Source of the DNA: Saprospiraceae bacterium
Lineage (GTDB): Bacteria > Bacteroidota > Bacteroidia > Chitinophagales > Saprospiraceae
DNA length: 64,000 bases
Assembly: GCA_027488135.1 (NCBI GenBank)
Contig: JAIYCH010000089.1
Coordinates: 124,001 to 188,000 of the forward strand
Reading direction: 5' to 3'
The position numbers and the translations under genes were made by a program. Position 1 is the first letter of the stretch, and the number at the start of each line of letters is the position of its first letter. Under the pieces are notes generated by a model. It made no database searches and had not been told where the DNA came from. It saw only the letters and a list, made by a program, of their open reading frames with translations. Positions 27,505-36,755 of the stretch are shown here, piece after piece.

Positions 27505-28041
27505 ATGGAAAAAAAAGAATTTACCCTGTCCGTTTTTTCAGAAAATCAAACAGGAATGGTCTCCAGAGTTGTTTCCATTTTCACTAGAAGACACATTAAT
27601 ATAGAAAGTTTAAATACCTCTAAATCATCCCTTCCTGGTATTCACCGGTTTACTATCGTAGTTTTTACTACAGAAGAAATGATAAAAAAACTGGTTGCTC
27701 AACTTGATAAGCAGATAGATATATTAAAAGCGTTTTATTATGAAAAGCACGAAATAATATATCAGGAAATAGCCCTCTATAAAATACCTTCGTCCATTTT
27801 TGGCGCAAAACTAAAAGTTGAAAAATTTGTAAGAGAATACAATGTTCGAATTTTAGAGATTGACCCGGAATTTATCGTATTTGAAAAAACGGGCACAGCC
27901 ATAGAAACTGAAGCATTGTTGGAAGAATTCAAAAAATATGGTATATTTGAGTTCGTTCGTTCAGGAAGAGTAGCTATAACACGCCCAATGGAAAGTTTGA
28001 AGAATTATATGAAACGAATGGAACTAAGCGATAATTTTTAA
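27505..28041 (+). CDS. ilvN: Acetolactate synthase, small (regulatory) subunit
   Basis: This subunit binds the catalytic IlvB subunit and confers valine feedback control. The 178 residues begin with an ACT domain (about 5-75: EFTLSVFSENQTGMVSRVVS, then RRHINIESLN) and continue with the ALS_ss C-terminal domain (about 85-165). It is the last gene of ilvD-ilvB-ilvN. The usual next genes of the pathway, ilvC and the leu genes, are not present downstream; the next gene encodes a SusC protein after 135 bp. Confidence 0.94.
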   Translation: MEKKEFTLSVFSENQTGMVSRVVSIFTRRHINIESLNTSKSSLPGIHRFTIVVFTTEEMIKKLVAQLDKQIDILKAFYYEKHEIIYQEIALYKIPSSIFGAKLKVEKFVREYNVRILEIDPEFIVFEKTGTAIETEALLEEFKKYGIFEFVRSGRVAITRPMESLKNYMKRMELSDNF

Positions 28042-28176
28042 AGCACCTATAAAAACCCGGTATATTTTCTTTTCATTTTATTAAGAATTTTGCCAAAGTA
28101 AAACGGATTTTTTTCCTACCTATTAAATTAATATTTAATGGGTTTTACTTATTTATTAACCCATATACACATCAGA

Positions 28177-31100
28177 ATGAAAATTACATTACTGAAAGCA
28201 TTCGTTTTTTTGCTGTTTGTCTTCCTTCAACAGAATGGACTGGCAGCTCAAAACCGAACATTAAAAGGAACCATTACAGATGCCGATGACAGTAGTCCTA
28301 TGATTGGCGTTACTGTTCTGGTCGTCGGGACTGGCATAGGAACAGTAACTGATTTAGATGGCACTTATGCTATTCAGGTGGCCACGGGTCAAACATTACG
28401 GTATTCTTACACGGGCTATAAACCCAAAGAAATTAAAATCACCAATGAAACTTTACTTGATGTACAGCTCATTGCTGAAGCTACGGCACTAGGTGAAATA
28501 GTGGTCACTGCCCTTGGAATCAAGGAAGAAAAGAAAAAACTGGCCTATTCGATTCAAGAAGTTAAGGGAGAGGCACTACAAAATACCGGTAGAGATAATT
28601 TTATTGTTTCACTTCAAGGTAGAGTAGCTGGTCTGAATATGACACCAACCAGTGGGCAAGCAGGTTCTTCCGTTGCAGTTCAATTGCGCGGACCGAGTTC
28701 CATCGACGGAAATAACCAGCCGCTATTTGTAGTGGATGGGCTACCCATTGATAATCGCACCTTCAATCAGGGTGCCCTTGTATCTGATCAAGCAAACAGA
28801 GCCAACGATTATCAAAACAGAGCAGGTGATATTAATCCAGCAGATATTGAATCAGTTACTGTGTTAAAAGGCCCCGAAGCCGCCGCCTTATATGGAATTG
28901 ATGCCTCTTCTGGTGCCATTATCATTACTACAAAAAAGGGAAGTTCAGGAAAAGGAAAAATTAGTTATGATAACCTTTTCAGGAATGAACATCTTTATAG
29001 ATTTCCAGAGTACAACAGTGACTATGCCAGAGGATTTAACGGTTCAGCTGATCCAACCACTTCTTTCTTCTTTGGTCCTAAACTTCCTGCATCTACTCCA
29101 AAATATGATAATATCGATGCTTTTTTCAGGGACGGATTCACTCAAACCCATAATTTAGGATTTGAAGGGGGTACCACAGGCTTAAGTTATCGCCTCTCCA
29201 CTGCATATACCGATCAAAAAGGGGTTGTACCAACCAATGATTTCAATAGAATTTCTGTGCGCTTGAGTACAACAGCTAAAATTTCTGATAAGCTTAGTAC
29301 CAGTAGTTCATTAAATTTTGTCAACTCAAATACCACAGCTCCGCAAAGAGGGGCAAATGGATATTTAATAAGCTTACTTTCCTGGCCTTTTTATGATGAT
29401 GCCAGCGTGTTTTTAAATCCTGACGGAACAAGAAGACAGTTGATTCAAAGCACAACGGAGCAAGATAATCCCTTGTTTAACGTATATGCAAATAAAAATC
29501 AAACCAGAAACAAGAGAACAATAGGAAATTTCAGTGTCCTTTACGACCCATTTAAATGGCTAAATGTAACTGGAAGGTTTGGTATTGACGCTTATTCCAC
29601 CATTGGAAATACGCTTTTGCATCCTGAATCTATCTATGGAATCACAGGAAAAGGGGTCATTGAATCATACAATGAAAATTCAATTTTAATGAATAGTAAT
29701 ATTTTAGCCACAGCTAAAAAGTCTTTTGGTGACTTCAAAGCCTCGCTAACATTTGGTGGATCTCTTGACGATAGAAATTATGAGGTAACCTCTATAAGAG
29801 GTGAAAAAATGTATATACCTGACTATAACAGTATCAATAATACCGATCCAACCACCCAGAGAAGCAAGTTAACCATAACAAGACAAAGATTACTCAGTTT
29901 ATTGGGAACCTTTGATTTAGGATATAAGGATATTCTATTTTTCAATGTAAGAGGCAGAAATGACTGGTCTTCTACCCTACCGTCGGCTAATCGCTCCTTC
30001 TTTTATCCTTCAACGGGTTTAAGTTTCATATTTAGCGAATTACCCGTTTTTAATAATTCAAAAATAATAAGCTACGGTAAATTAAGAGCAACGTTATCAC
30101 AAACAGGTAAAGATGCTCCACCTTATAAAATTTTACCTGCTTTGGCACCTCAAACAACCACAGGTGGAGGCTTCGCTTTTGGTTTCTTTGGTGGAAATCC
30201 TGATTTGAAACCTGAACGTACACAAGGTTATGAATTTGGTGCTGAACTAAAGTTATTTAAAAATAAAATAGGCATAGACTTTGCTTATTTTAAAAATTCT
30301 CGTTTCGACCAGATTGTGTCTCAACGTTTAAGTTACGGAACAGGTTTCATTTTTGGACTTGTTAATGGTGGTACTTTTTCAAACCAGGGATTTGAAGTAC
30401 AACTTTCACTTTCCCCCATCAAGAAAGAAAAAGTACAGTGGGATATTTTATTAAATTTCACCACTTTTACCACGACAGTTAATAACCTGCCAGCTGATCA
30501 GGCAGAGTTTTATAATTCAGACACCTGGTTATTTGGAAATGCCCGCGCGAGTGCGTTTGTTTCAGATTTAGCCAGATTTTACCCTGGTGTAAATCTTGAT
30601 TATAATCAAAGAGGATTAGGTAGTGCCACAGCTATTGGCGGCTATAGTTATTTGAGAAATACTAAAGGAGACATACTCATAAATCCATCTAACGGATTAC
30701 CAGTAGTAAATACCAATTTTCTTCCTATTGGAGACCGAAATCCTGATTTTACCATTGGCTTAACCAATGAATTCAGGATTGGAGAATTTACTCTTTCATT
30801 TCTTTTGGATATTCGTAAAGGTGGCGACGTTTTTAACGGAACGGAACGATTTTTATTCCAAAGAGGTTTGAGTACTCACCTGTTAGATAGAACGCAACCT
30901 TATGTTTTCAATGGCGTATTAAGAGATGGAAGAGAAAATACGGAAAGTCCTACCAAGAATACCATTCAGGTTACTCCGCTAACCCGCAGTGATTTCTTTA
31001 GTGCTGCTCCAGAGTCAGATTTTGTAGAAGAGGATATAAACTGGATTCGCTTAAGAGATGTATCCATTAATTACAATATCCCCAGTTCCGTTTTAAAAGG

Positions 31101-31293
31101 AAGTAAACTATTTAAAAGTGCTAAAGTATTTGTCAGCGGTACTGACTTATGGTTACTCACCAACTATAGTGGAGCCGACCCAAATGTCAATGGTAATTCA
31201 GCTACAACAAGAGGTGTAGGCGCATTTGGTTTCGATTTTGGTACTATTTCTTTACCAAGAACACTTTCGGGTGGTATTAGAATAACCCTTTAA
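28177..31293 (+). CDS. SusC/RagA family TonB-linked outer-membrane transporter
   Basis: A 1038-residue TonB-dependent transporter. The signal peptide (MKITLLKAFVFLLFVFL) supports the start at 28177 over an ATG at 28138. Then come a carboxypeptidase-regulatory-like domain (about 25-110: LKGTITDADDSSPMIGVTVL), the SusC-specific segment and plug (LGEIVVTALGI, GDINPADIESVTVLKGPEAA ALYG-type motif), and the 22-strand barrel to the C-terminal GGIRITL. With the SusD lipoprotein 11 bp downstream it forms a lidded outer-membrane importer energised by TonB-ExbBD. Substrate is unknown; no glycosidase is adjacent. Confidence 0.95.
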   Translation: MKITLLKAFVFLLFVFLQQNGLAAQNRTLKGTITDADDSSPMIGVTVLVVGTGIGTVTDLDGTYAIQVATGQTLRYSYTGYKPKEIKITNETLLDVQLIAEATALGEIVVTALGIKEEKKKLAYSIQEVKGEALQNTGRDNFIVSLQGRVAGLNMTPTSGQAGSSVAVQLRGPSSIDGNNQPLFVVDGLPIDNRTFNQGALVSDQANRANDYQNRAGDINPADIESVTVLKGPEAAALYGIDASSGAIIITTKKGSSGKGKISYDNLFRNEHLYRFPEYNSDYARGFNGSADPTTSFFFGPKLPASTPKYDNIDAFFRDGFTQTHNLGFEGGTTGLSYRLSTAYTDQKGVVPTNDFNRISVRLSTTAKISDKLSTSSSLNFVNSNTTAPQRGANGYLISLLSWPFYDDASVFLNPDGTRRQLIQSTTEQDNPLFNVYANKNQTRNKRTIGNFSVLYDPFKWLNVTGRFGIDAYSTIGNTLLHPESIYGITGKGVIESYNENSILMNSNILATAKKSFGDFKASLTFGGSLDDRNYEVTSIRGEKMYIPDYNSINNTDPTTQRSKLTITRQRLLSLLGTFDLGYKDILFFNVRGRNDWSSTLPSANRSFFYPSTGLSFIFSELPVFNNSKIISYGKLRATLSQTGKDAPPYKILPALAPQTTTGGGFAFGFFGGNPDLKPERTQGYEFGAELKLFKNKIGIDFAYFKNSRFDQIVSQRLSYGTGFIFGLVNGGTFSNQGFEVQLSLSPIKKEKVQWDILLNFTTFTTTVNNLPADQAEFYNSDTWLFGNARASAFVSDLARFYPGVNLDYNQRGLGSATAIGGYSYLRNTKGDILINPSNGLPVVNTNFLPIGDRNPDFTIGLTNEFRIGEFTLSFLLDIRKGGDVFNGTERFLFQRGLSTHLLDRTQPYVFNGVLRDGRENTESPTKNTIQVTPLTRSDFFSAAPESDFVEEDINWIRLRDVSINYNIPSSVLKGSKLFKSAKVFVSGTDLWLLTNYSGADPNVNGNSATTRGVGAFGFDFGTISLPRTLSGGIRITL

Positions 31294-31304
31294 AATTTAC
31301 AAAA

Positions 31305-32795
31305 ATGAAAAAAATATTATATCCATTCGCTTTTTTACTCTTCCTGGGTAGCAGCTGCGAATCTTATTTTGATATTAATCAGGATCCAAGTAATCCACAG
31401 GTAGCAGAAGGATTTGCCCTACTCCCGCCTATTTTTGCCCAAATGGTGAGAGGTGATGCTTGGGATGCCAGATATATCGGTCAATATGTTCAATATTGGG
31501 GTTGGGTTTCAGCTGGAAATGCCTGGGACAGACAAGGATTTGCGCCAGGATCGGATGCATGTGGTGAAAAATGGCGTTCTCATTATTGGTCTATAGGCAC
31601 CAATATTGATTTAATTATTACAGATGGTGTAGCAAACAATAAATGGGATTATGTGGGTGCAGCCAAAGCCGTGCGTGCCTGGAGCTGGCAATCTACCACT
31701 GACCTACATGGCGAAATGATTTTAAAACAAGCTTGGGAGCCAAATCGTTATGTATTTGATTACGATCCACAACAAGATGTTTATGCTGAAGTAGTTAGAT
31801 TAAGTACCGAAGCACTGGCTGATTTAGATAAAACGGGCTATTCCGCCTCTTTATCACGAGGAGATATTGTATATAAAGGAGATGTTAGCAAGTGGAAAAA
31901 ATTTATTTACGCAAATCTTGCCAGAAATGCCATTCACTTATCAAACAAGTCAGGATTCAGTGCGGACAAAGTAATAGAATATGTCGATAAAGCATTTCAG
32001 AATAATGCTGATAACTTTTTGGTTCCCCATGCAGGATCCAATTCAGGCGATGGTAATTTCTATGGTCCATTAAGGAATAACATGGGAAGTTTTGTTCAAT
32101 CATCCTATATTATTTCCTTGCTTGATGGCACAACATTTACTGGCGTTAAAGATCCACGACTCCCAATCATGTTTACGGCCAGTCCAGATGGTGTATTCAG
32201 AGGTGTTGCACCAGCTTCTGGTGATCCGAATAACATAGCAGGCCGTACCAATAGAATTCCCAATTTATGGGGTGGTTTGGGTGTGATTCCCGCCACAGGA
32301 AAATGGATATTTAATGATAATGCTCCACATGCTATTCTTATTTATCCAGAATTACAATTTATAAAAGCGGAGGCTGCCTTCAAAAAAGGAGATAAAACGC
32401 TGGCTTATACCGCTTTTAGAATAGGAGTTAGTGCTGCCTTAGACTTTGTTGGTGTTTCTGCAGCCAATCGCGACGCTTATTTAGCCAGCGCCGCCATACC
32501 TAAATCGGGTAACGACTTGACCCTAAGTGATATCATGTTACAAAAATATATCGCACTGTATGGTCAGGGAGCCCTTGAAACCTGGGTTGACATGAGAAGA
32601 TATAATTATAGCAACGAAATATATAAGGGTATTTCTTTCCCAACCAGTCTATACCCTGACAATAGCGGCAAATTTGTTCAGAGAGTTCGTCCAAGATTTA
32701 ACTCAGAATATGTTTGGAATTTAGCTACGTTAAGAGGAATTGGTGCCGATTTACCTGATTATCATACAAAACCACTTTGGTTTGTTCAACCTTAA
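31305..32795 (+). CDS. SusD/RagB family outer-membrane lipoprotein
   Basis: A 496-residue lipoprotein. The signal peptide ends in the lipobox LGSSC (Cys about residue 18), followed by ESYFDINQDPSNP, which is typical of the SusD-like_2 subgroup. TPR-like helices include YPELQFIKAEAAFKKGD, and the C-terminal region contains LYGQGALETWVDMRRYN, a hallmark of this group. It forms the external lid over the SusC barrel and captures the substrate. It lies 11 bp after SusC, and the DUF4397 lipoprotein gene follows 10 bp after its stop (at 32806). Confidence 0.94.
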   Translation: MKKILYPFAFLLFLGSSCESYFDINQDPSNPQVAEGFALLPPIFAQMVRGDAWDARYIGQYVQYWGWVSAGNAWDRQGFAPGSDACGEKWRSHYWSIGTNIDLIITDGVANNKWDYVGAAKAVRAWSWQSTTDLHGEMILKQAWEPNRYVFDYDPQQDVYAEVVRLSTEALADLDKTGYSASLSRGDIVYKGDVSKWKKFIYANLARNAIHLSNKSGFSADKVIEYVDKAFQNNADNFLVPHAGSNSGDGNFYGPLRNNMGSFVQSSYIISLLDGTTFTGVKDPRLPIMFTASPDGVFRGVAPASGDPNNIAGRTNRIPNLWGGLGVIPATGKWIFNDNAPHAILIYPELQFIKAEAAFKKGDKTLAYTAFRIGVSAALDFVGVSAANRDAYLASAAIPKSGNDLTLSDIMLQKYIALYGQGALETWVDMRRYNYSNEIYKGISFPTSLYPDNSGKFVQRVRPRFNSEYVWNLATLRGIGADLPDYHTKPLWFVQP

Positions 32796-32805
32796 AAAAA
32801 TTATT

Positions 32806-33561
32806 ATGAACTTAAAATATATTTGGAATGCCTTTTTATTCATAAGCGCATTTTCTTTAGTTTCCTGCGGTGAGGAATTTGATTTCCTTAGGAATGCTAC
32901 ACCAGCGACCAATGGTGCAAGAATCAAAGTATTTCATGCAGCCCCTGATGTTCCTGGGGTGGTTGCCTCCATCAACGATAAAGTTGTTTCAGGTGTATTA
33001 ACTACCGTTGGCGTTCCTGGATTAGTAACTTACGGCAGCTTATTTCCAATCATTGATTACGCCGTAATCCCTTCAGGAACAGCAAAACTTAAAGTTACTG
33101 TTCCGGCAACGGCTACCACAGGAGAGGTAAATTTAAGTACGGATCTTAATTTAGCCGACAATACTTATTACACAGTTCATGCTTTTGGAATAGCTGGCAA
33201 ATATGACTTTTTTGTTTCACAAGATGATCTATCCATTCCTGATCCAGAGAAAACCTATATCAGGTTTTTAAGTGCGTTAACTGACAGCCCTGCAACGGGT
33301 ATTGAGTTTTTAGTTAACAATGTGGTCAATACTGAATTTACAGGGAGAAGCACGGGAAAAGAAAATTTTCAGGCATTTGAGCAGCCTGGCTCTACCCGTT
33401 TTACCATTGTTATTCGCGAAAAAGGAAAAACGGCCGCATTGAGTACGTTGAGTAATCTAAACTTAGTTCGAGGTAAAAAATACACGATTATTGCCAGAGG
33501 AAGTAATGCAGCCACACTGGCTGCCCAAAAACCAGTTATTGGGTTAGTATCTAATAATTAA
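32806..33561 (+). CDS. DUF4397 domain lipoprotein
   Basis: A 251-residue lipoprotein with the signal peptide MNLKYIWNAFLFISAFSLVS and lipobox Cys at residue 21. Two DUF4397-like beta-sandwich halves follow (ARIKVFHAAPDVPGVVASIN, and later TYIRFLSALTDSP). The frame is open further upstream into the susD end, but the start at 32806 gives the signal peptide and a normal 10-bp spacing. The domain is common in surface proteins and its role is unknown. Its place as third gene after SusC and SusD suggests a surface accessory or binding protein of that transporter. A strong terminator follows. Confidence 0.87.
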   Translation: MNLKYIWNAFLFISAFSLVSCGEEFDFLRNATPATNGARIKVFHAAPDVPGVVASINDKVVSGVLTTVGVPGLVTYGSLFPIIDYAVIPSGTAKLKVTVPATATTGEVNLSTDLNLADNTYYTVHAFGIAGKYDFFVSQDDLSIPDPEKTYIRFLSALTDSPATGIEFLVNNVVNTEFTGRSTGKENFQAFEQPGSTRFTIVIREKGKTAALSTLSNLNLVRGKKYTIIARGSNAATLAAQKPVIGLVSNN

Positions 33562-33570
33562 AACAAATTA

Positions 33571-33615
33571 AAAAGGGAAAGTGCCATTTCTTCGTTGATT
33601 GGCACTTTTTCTTTT
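33571..33615. terminator. Bidirectional intrinsic terminator
   Basis: The stem AAAGTGCCA (33578-33586) pairs with TGGCACTTT (33600-33608) around a 13-base loop, and the pairing extends outward through G-U and A-T pairs to 33571/33615 (16 pairs). A-rich and T-rich flanks serve both directions. It sits between the convergent DUF4397 gene and the metalloprotease gene. Confidence 0.85.
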
Positions 33616-36600
33616 TTATTGAATGACCCATTTAATGAGTTGTTTTTTGCCATTTTCACCTCTTAGATCCCATAAATAAATGCCCTTAGGTAAATCAAAA
33701 AGTTTAATATACATTTCATTTTCAAATTGACTTTTCACCCATTCGCCCTTTTTATTTCCCAGGAAATTCCACAAAATGATACTCGCCTTCCCTTCCTTTA
33801 AAAAGGTTATCTTACCCATGTTTTCAGTAGCGGGATTAGGGGAAATGTAGGCTAAAACATCATTTTCCAAAATATTGGAAGAAAAAGTAACCTCTCCCAA
33901 ATAACAACTTTTAAATCCCCAACTTCCAATGTTTCCTGTCTGATTAACGCCTTCAAATACCAATTGCCACAATCCATCTAATTTTTCCCCTTTCAATTGA
34001 TCAAGTTGATTACCTATATTTATATTTAACGAATCTCCACTAAAACACGAATCGATTAAAAAAGCTTCTTTTGAAAAAGTTAATTTATGCCATGTAAGAG
34101 GTTTTAAACAATTCTTGGGCAGAGGAAGAGATAGACTCAAACCTGAGGGCGTTTTTAGAAATATCTTTACTTTTTCTATATCTGATAACTTGATATTTAT
34201 CCAAATTTCCAGAAAATCAGTGATAACTCCTTTTTGATTAATTATCAGGTTGGATTGTCTAAAGGGAATTTGGTTGAGAACGAGCGTATCCACTTTCTTC
34301 CATTCGCCACATATAGCTGGTTTTACGTAAAAGGAAAATACATCTGATACATTACTTCCACATAAAATAGTATGATATTTTATTCGCCAGAAATATTGTT
34401 TTCCAGCTAACAAAGGTTTAGTTGGATAAATGCCAGAACCCACAGTCACAAGAGATTCGATAACATAATCGAAAGTCTTACTTTCCGACATCTCTATTTG
34501 GTACCAATCGGCCTTATCATTTGCTTTCCAGGAAAATAGAGGGCGTACATCACTAATCTCAGACTTATTCAGGGGATTAACCGATTCGAATTTCAGCGGC
34601 TTTTTTGTCTGATAATGCCATTCTATGGGAAAGCTAACCTTTTTATTTGCCGATGCCACCTGAAGAATTGCCTGATTAAAAATAGGAACTGTTTCACCAT
34701 CCAGAGCCGACAAACGCCATTCCAGAATTCCTGGTTTCAGCATTATCATTTCACGCCAACTTGGATTCCATTGAGTCACATTTTCTATTTTAAAAGTTAA
34801 CGGAAAAATAGCCTCCGCTATGGTTGATACATCCCAACGAAAAAGAATTTCTCCATCACATTTAAACTTAGAAACATCTAAAGGAAAACCATTAAAAATT
34901 CCAGCTTTATTTTGAACCACAATTTTCCCCGGACTTATATTAAAAAATAACTTATTTGTACCCTTTACCCCTAATCTGTAGGTAGCATTTTTAATATTTT
35001 CATTAATAAACAAAGAATATTTCCCAAGGTTGGGGACATTCCTTTTCAAGAAAATCAAAGAATCTGGATTAGCTACATCTACTAAAAAAATATCTACTTT
35101 GTCAGCATTTAAAGGAGGAAGAAAGGTATTTGCCGGCACCCATTCAACCTGTAATGGTTCATCGGCGGAGTAAATTACCTCCTCTTTAGGCTTAACCAAG
35201 GTAAAAGGCCCCATATTAGCTTTAACATTAAGATAAAATGGTTGCCAAATAAGATTTGATTTAAATCTTGTTACGAGTCTTAAACGCATATCCCTTTCAT
35301 AATCAGCTAATATCACGCCAGGCTCATTAACCAGTTTAACCAATGAATCCATAACAGGAAAAGACCTGAAGGCCTTTGACTTAAGTTCTGTCATTTTAAT
35401 ATTAGGACTATTTCCTGATATATTATTTAATGACATCGGTTCACCTATATCAAAAGATTCCCACGAAAACCAGGCAGAAGAATCAGAGGCTAATGGATAG
35501 AGTAAGAAGGGTGTGTTTTTTGGAAGATAAGTATTTTCAATATTAAGGGGAGAAACTTTCGTATTTGACCTTGATACTTTTACACCACAAAATTGATAGG
35601 CTTTGGACATTAAAAGGTTAGAAATTTCTTCAACACTACCGCTATGAAAACGCGGCAAAACGTGTAGGCCCAGATTATCTGATTTACATAAACCCGGATA
35701 ACCAAGTATGCTCATACCCGAGCCAGGTTCCCAGGCAGTAAGAGGATTTCGCTGTGTATTACAGATAACGCTGTTAAAAGTATGGTTACCCCCCAGCTGA
35801 TGTGCAAGTTCATGGCTAAAATAATCAAAAGTAAAATAGATACCTTCCGGAACAAGTGCAGTAGAAACGCCCCTTCCCTTTTCCCCTTTTTGACAAACGC
35901 TGCCAATTTTTCCACTACTTACCGTTTGTAATCCACCTAAAACATGTCCAATATCGTAATTATCATCGCCGATGATTCGATCTAATAATTGTTGATTTTC
36001 ACTACTTTCATTACCCCTGGTAAAAGGATCAGCGTTGGCAAATTGAAAAATCAGTTCATCTGATCTATCTATAAGAACAAATCGAACCCCCAGATCTCTT
36101 TCAAAAACAGCATTCACGAGATTAACCATTCTTAGCATAACGGCTAAAACCTTTGATATATCCCCACCGTGAAAGTCAGTAAATTCTCCTGTTGCACTTA
36201 GCGCTAAGCGAAAAACGCTTAATGAATCATTTGAAGAAAAAGATTTTTCCTGCTGTTGAAATTTATTTGATGTTGAGGTAAAGCATTTTACGCTTTCGTT
36301 AAAGTCGTCATCAACCTCTGAATCCCAGACACCCTCTTTTTTACTTATAAATTTGGTAATAGAATCACCCTTGATAGCATAAATTTCCCATTCATTCTCC
36401 TGTTTTAAAATTCTAAAATCAACATGGGGGAAAAGTTTATGGGTTGATTTCCAGACTTTAATCATAGGAAATCGCTGCTGTAAAGAAGATGGCATAACCT
36501 CGGCGGCATGTAACTTAAGGAATGCAGACAATCCATTAGGAAAAGAAACCAACACAGAGTCTTGAGCAGATCCATGTACCATTCCAGCAGCGCAAAAAAA

Positions 36601-36633
36601 TAGGTAAAGGAAAAATTTTTTAAAAATTTTCAT
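33616..36633 (-). CDS. Secreted metzincin metallopeptidase with P-domain-like and T9SS regions
   Basis: A 1005-residue exported protease. The start at 36633 (MKIFKKFFLYLFFCAAGMVH) gives a signal peptide; an ATG eight codons upstream is less likely. After a pro-region, the reprolysin-type catalytic domain (about 140-350) has the zinc motif HELAHQLGGNH (HExxHxxGxxH) and a Met-turn in GSGMSILGYPG. Fn3-like domains follow (about 480-770). A proprotein-convertase P-domain-like region (about 790-920: IFLKTPSGLSLSLPLPKNC, then GSWGFKSCYLG) precedes a T9SS sorting domain (YISPNPATENMGKITF to GIYLWDLRG). Inferred role: extracellular protein degradation or processing of surface proteins. It is convergent with the SusCD-DUF4397 operon and divergent from tex. 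Confidence 0.9.
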   Translation of the reverse strand: MKIFKKFFLYLFFCAAGMVHGSAQDSVLVSFPNGLSAFLKLHAAEVMPSSLQQRFPMIKVWKSTHKLFPHVDFRILKQENEWEIYAIKGDSITKFISKKEGVWDSEVDDDFNESVKCFTSTSNKFQQQEKSFSSNDSLSVFRLALSATGEFTDFHGGDISKVLAVMLRMVNLVNAVFERDLGVRFVLIDRSDELIFQFANADPFTRGNESSENQQLLDRIIGDDNYDIGHVLGGLQTVSSGKIGSVCQKGEKGRGVSTALVPEGIYFTFDYFSHELAHQLGGNHTFNSVICNTQRNPLTAWEPGSGMSILGYPGLCKSDNLGLHVLPRFHSGSVEEISNLLMSKAYQFCGVKVSRSNTKVSPLNIENTYLPKNTPFLLYPLASDSSAWFSWESFDIGEPMSLNNISGNSPNIKMTELKSKAFRSFPVMDSLVKLVNEPGVILADYERDMRLRLVTRFKSNLIWQPFYLNVKANMGPFTLVKPKEEVIYSADEPLQVEWVPANTFLPPLNADKVDIFLVDVANPDSLIFLKRNVPNLGKYSLFINENIKNATYRLGVKGTNKLFFNISPGKIVVQNKAGIFNGFPLDVSKFKCDGEILFRWDVSTIAEAIFPLTFKIENVTQWNPSWREMIMLKPGILEWRLSALDGETVPIFNQAILQVASANKKVSFPIEWHYQTKKPLKFESVNPLNKSEISDVRPLFSWKANDKADWYQIEMSESKTFDYVIESLVTVGSGIYPTKPLLAGKQYFWRIKYHTILCGSNVSDVFSFYVKPAICGEWKKVDTLVLNQIPFRQSNLIINQKGVITDFLEIWINIKLSDIEKVKIFLKTPSGLSLSLPLPKNCLKPLTWHKLTFSKEAFLIDSCFSGDSLNINIGNQLDQLKGEKLDGLWQLVFEGVNQTGNIGSWGFKSCYLGEVTFSSNILENDVLAYISPNPATENMGKITFLKEGKASIILWNFLGNKKGEWVKSQFENEMYIKLFDLPKGIYLWDLRGENGKKQLIKWVIQ

Positions 36634-36727
36634 TTTATTATTTGGTGAATAACGCAAATATCATGCTTTTATGTATTTTAAATGCATTGAATATATATTT
36701 GATACATTAAAAAGTTGAATTATGGTT

Positions 36728-36735
36728 TAAATTTG
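36728..36735 (+). promoter_or_regulatory. Putative -7 element (TAnnTTTG) for tex
   Basis: TAAATTTG matches the -7 consensus and lies 20 bp before the tex ATG at 36756. The nearest upstream TTTG is 26 bp away, a little far for a -33 element. Confidence 0.5.
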
Positions 36736-36755
36736 CCCACCAAAAAAAATAACAA

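Noticed and set aside
28177-33561. Polysaccharide utilisation locus
   Set aside because: There is no glycoside hydrolase, lyase or regulator next to SusCD; the GH13 gene is 14 kb away on the other strand and separated by housekeeping genes.
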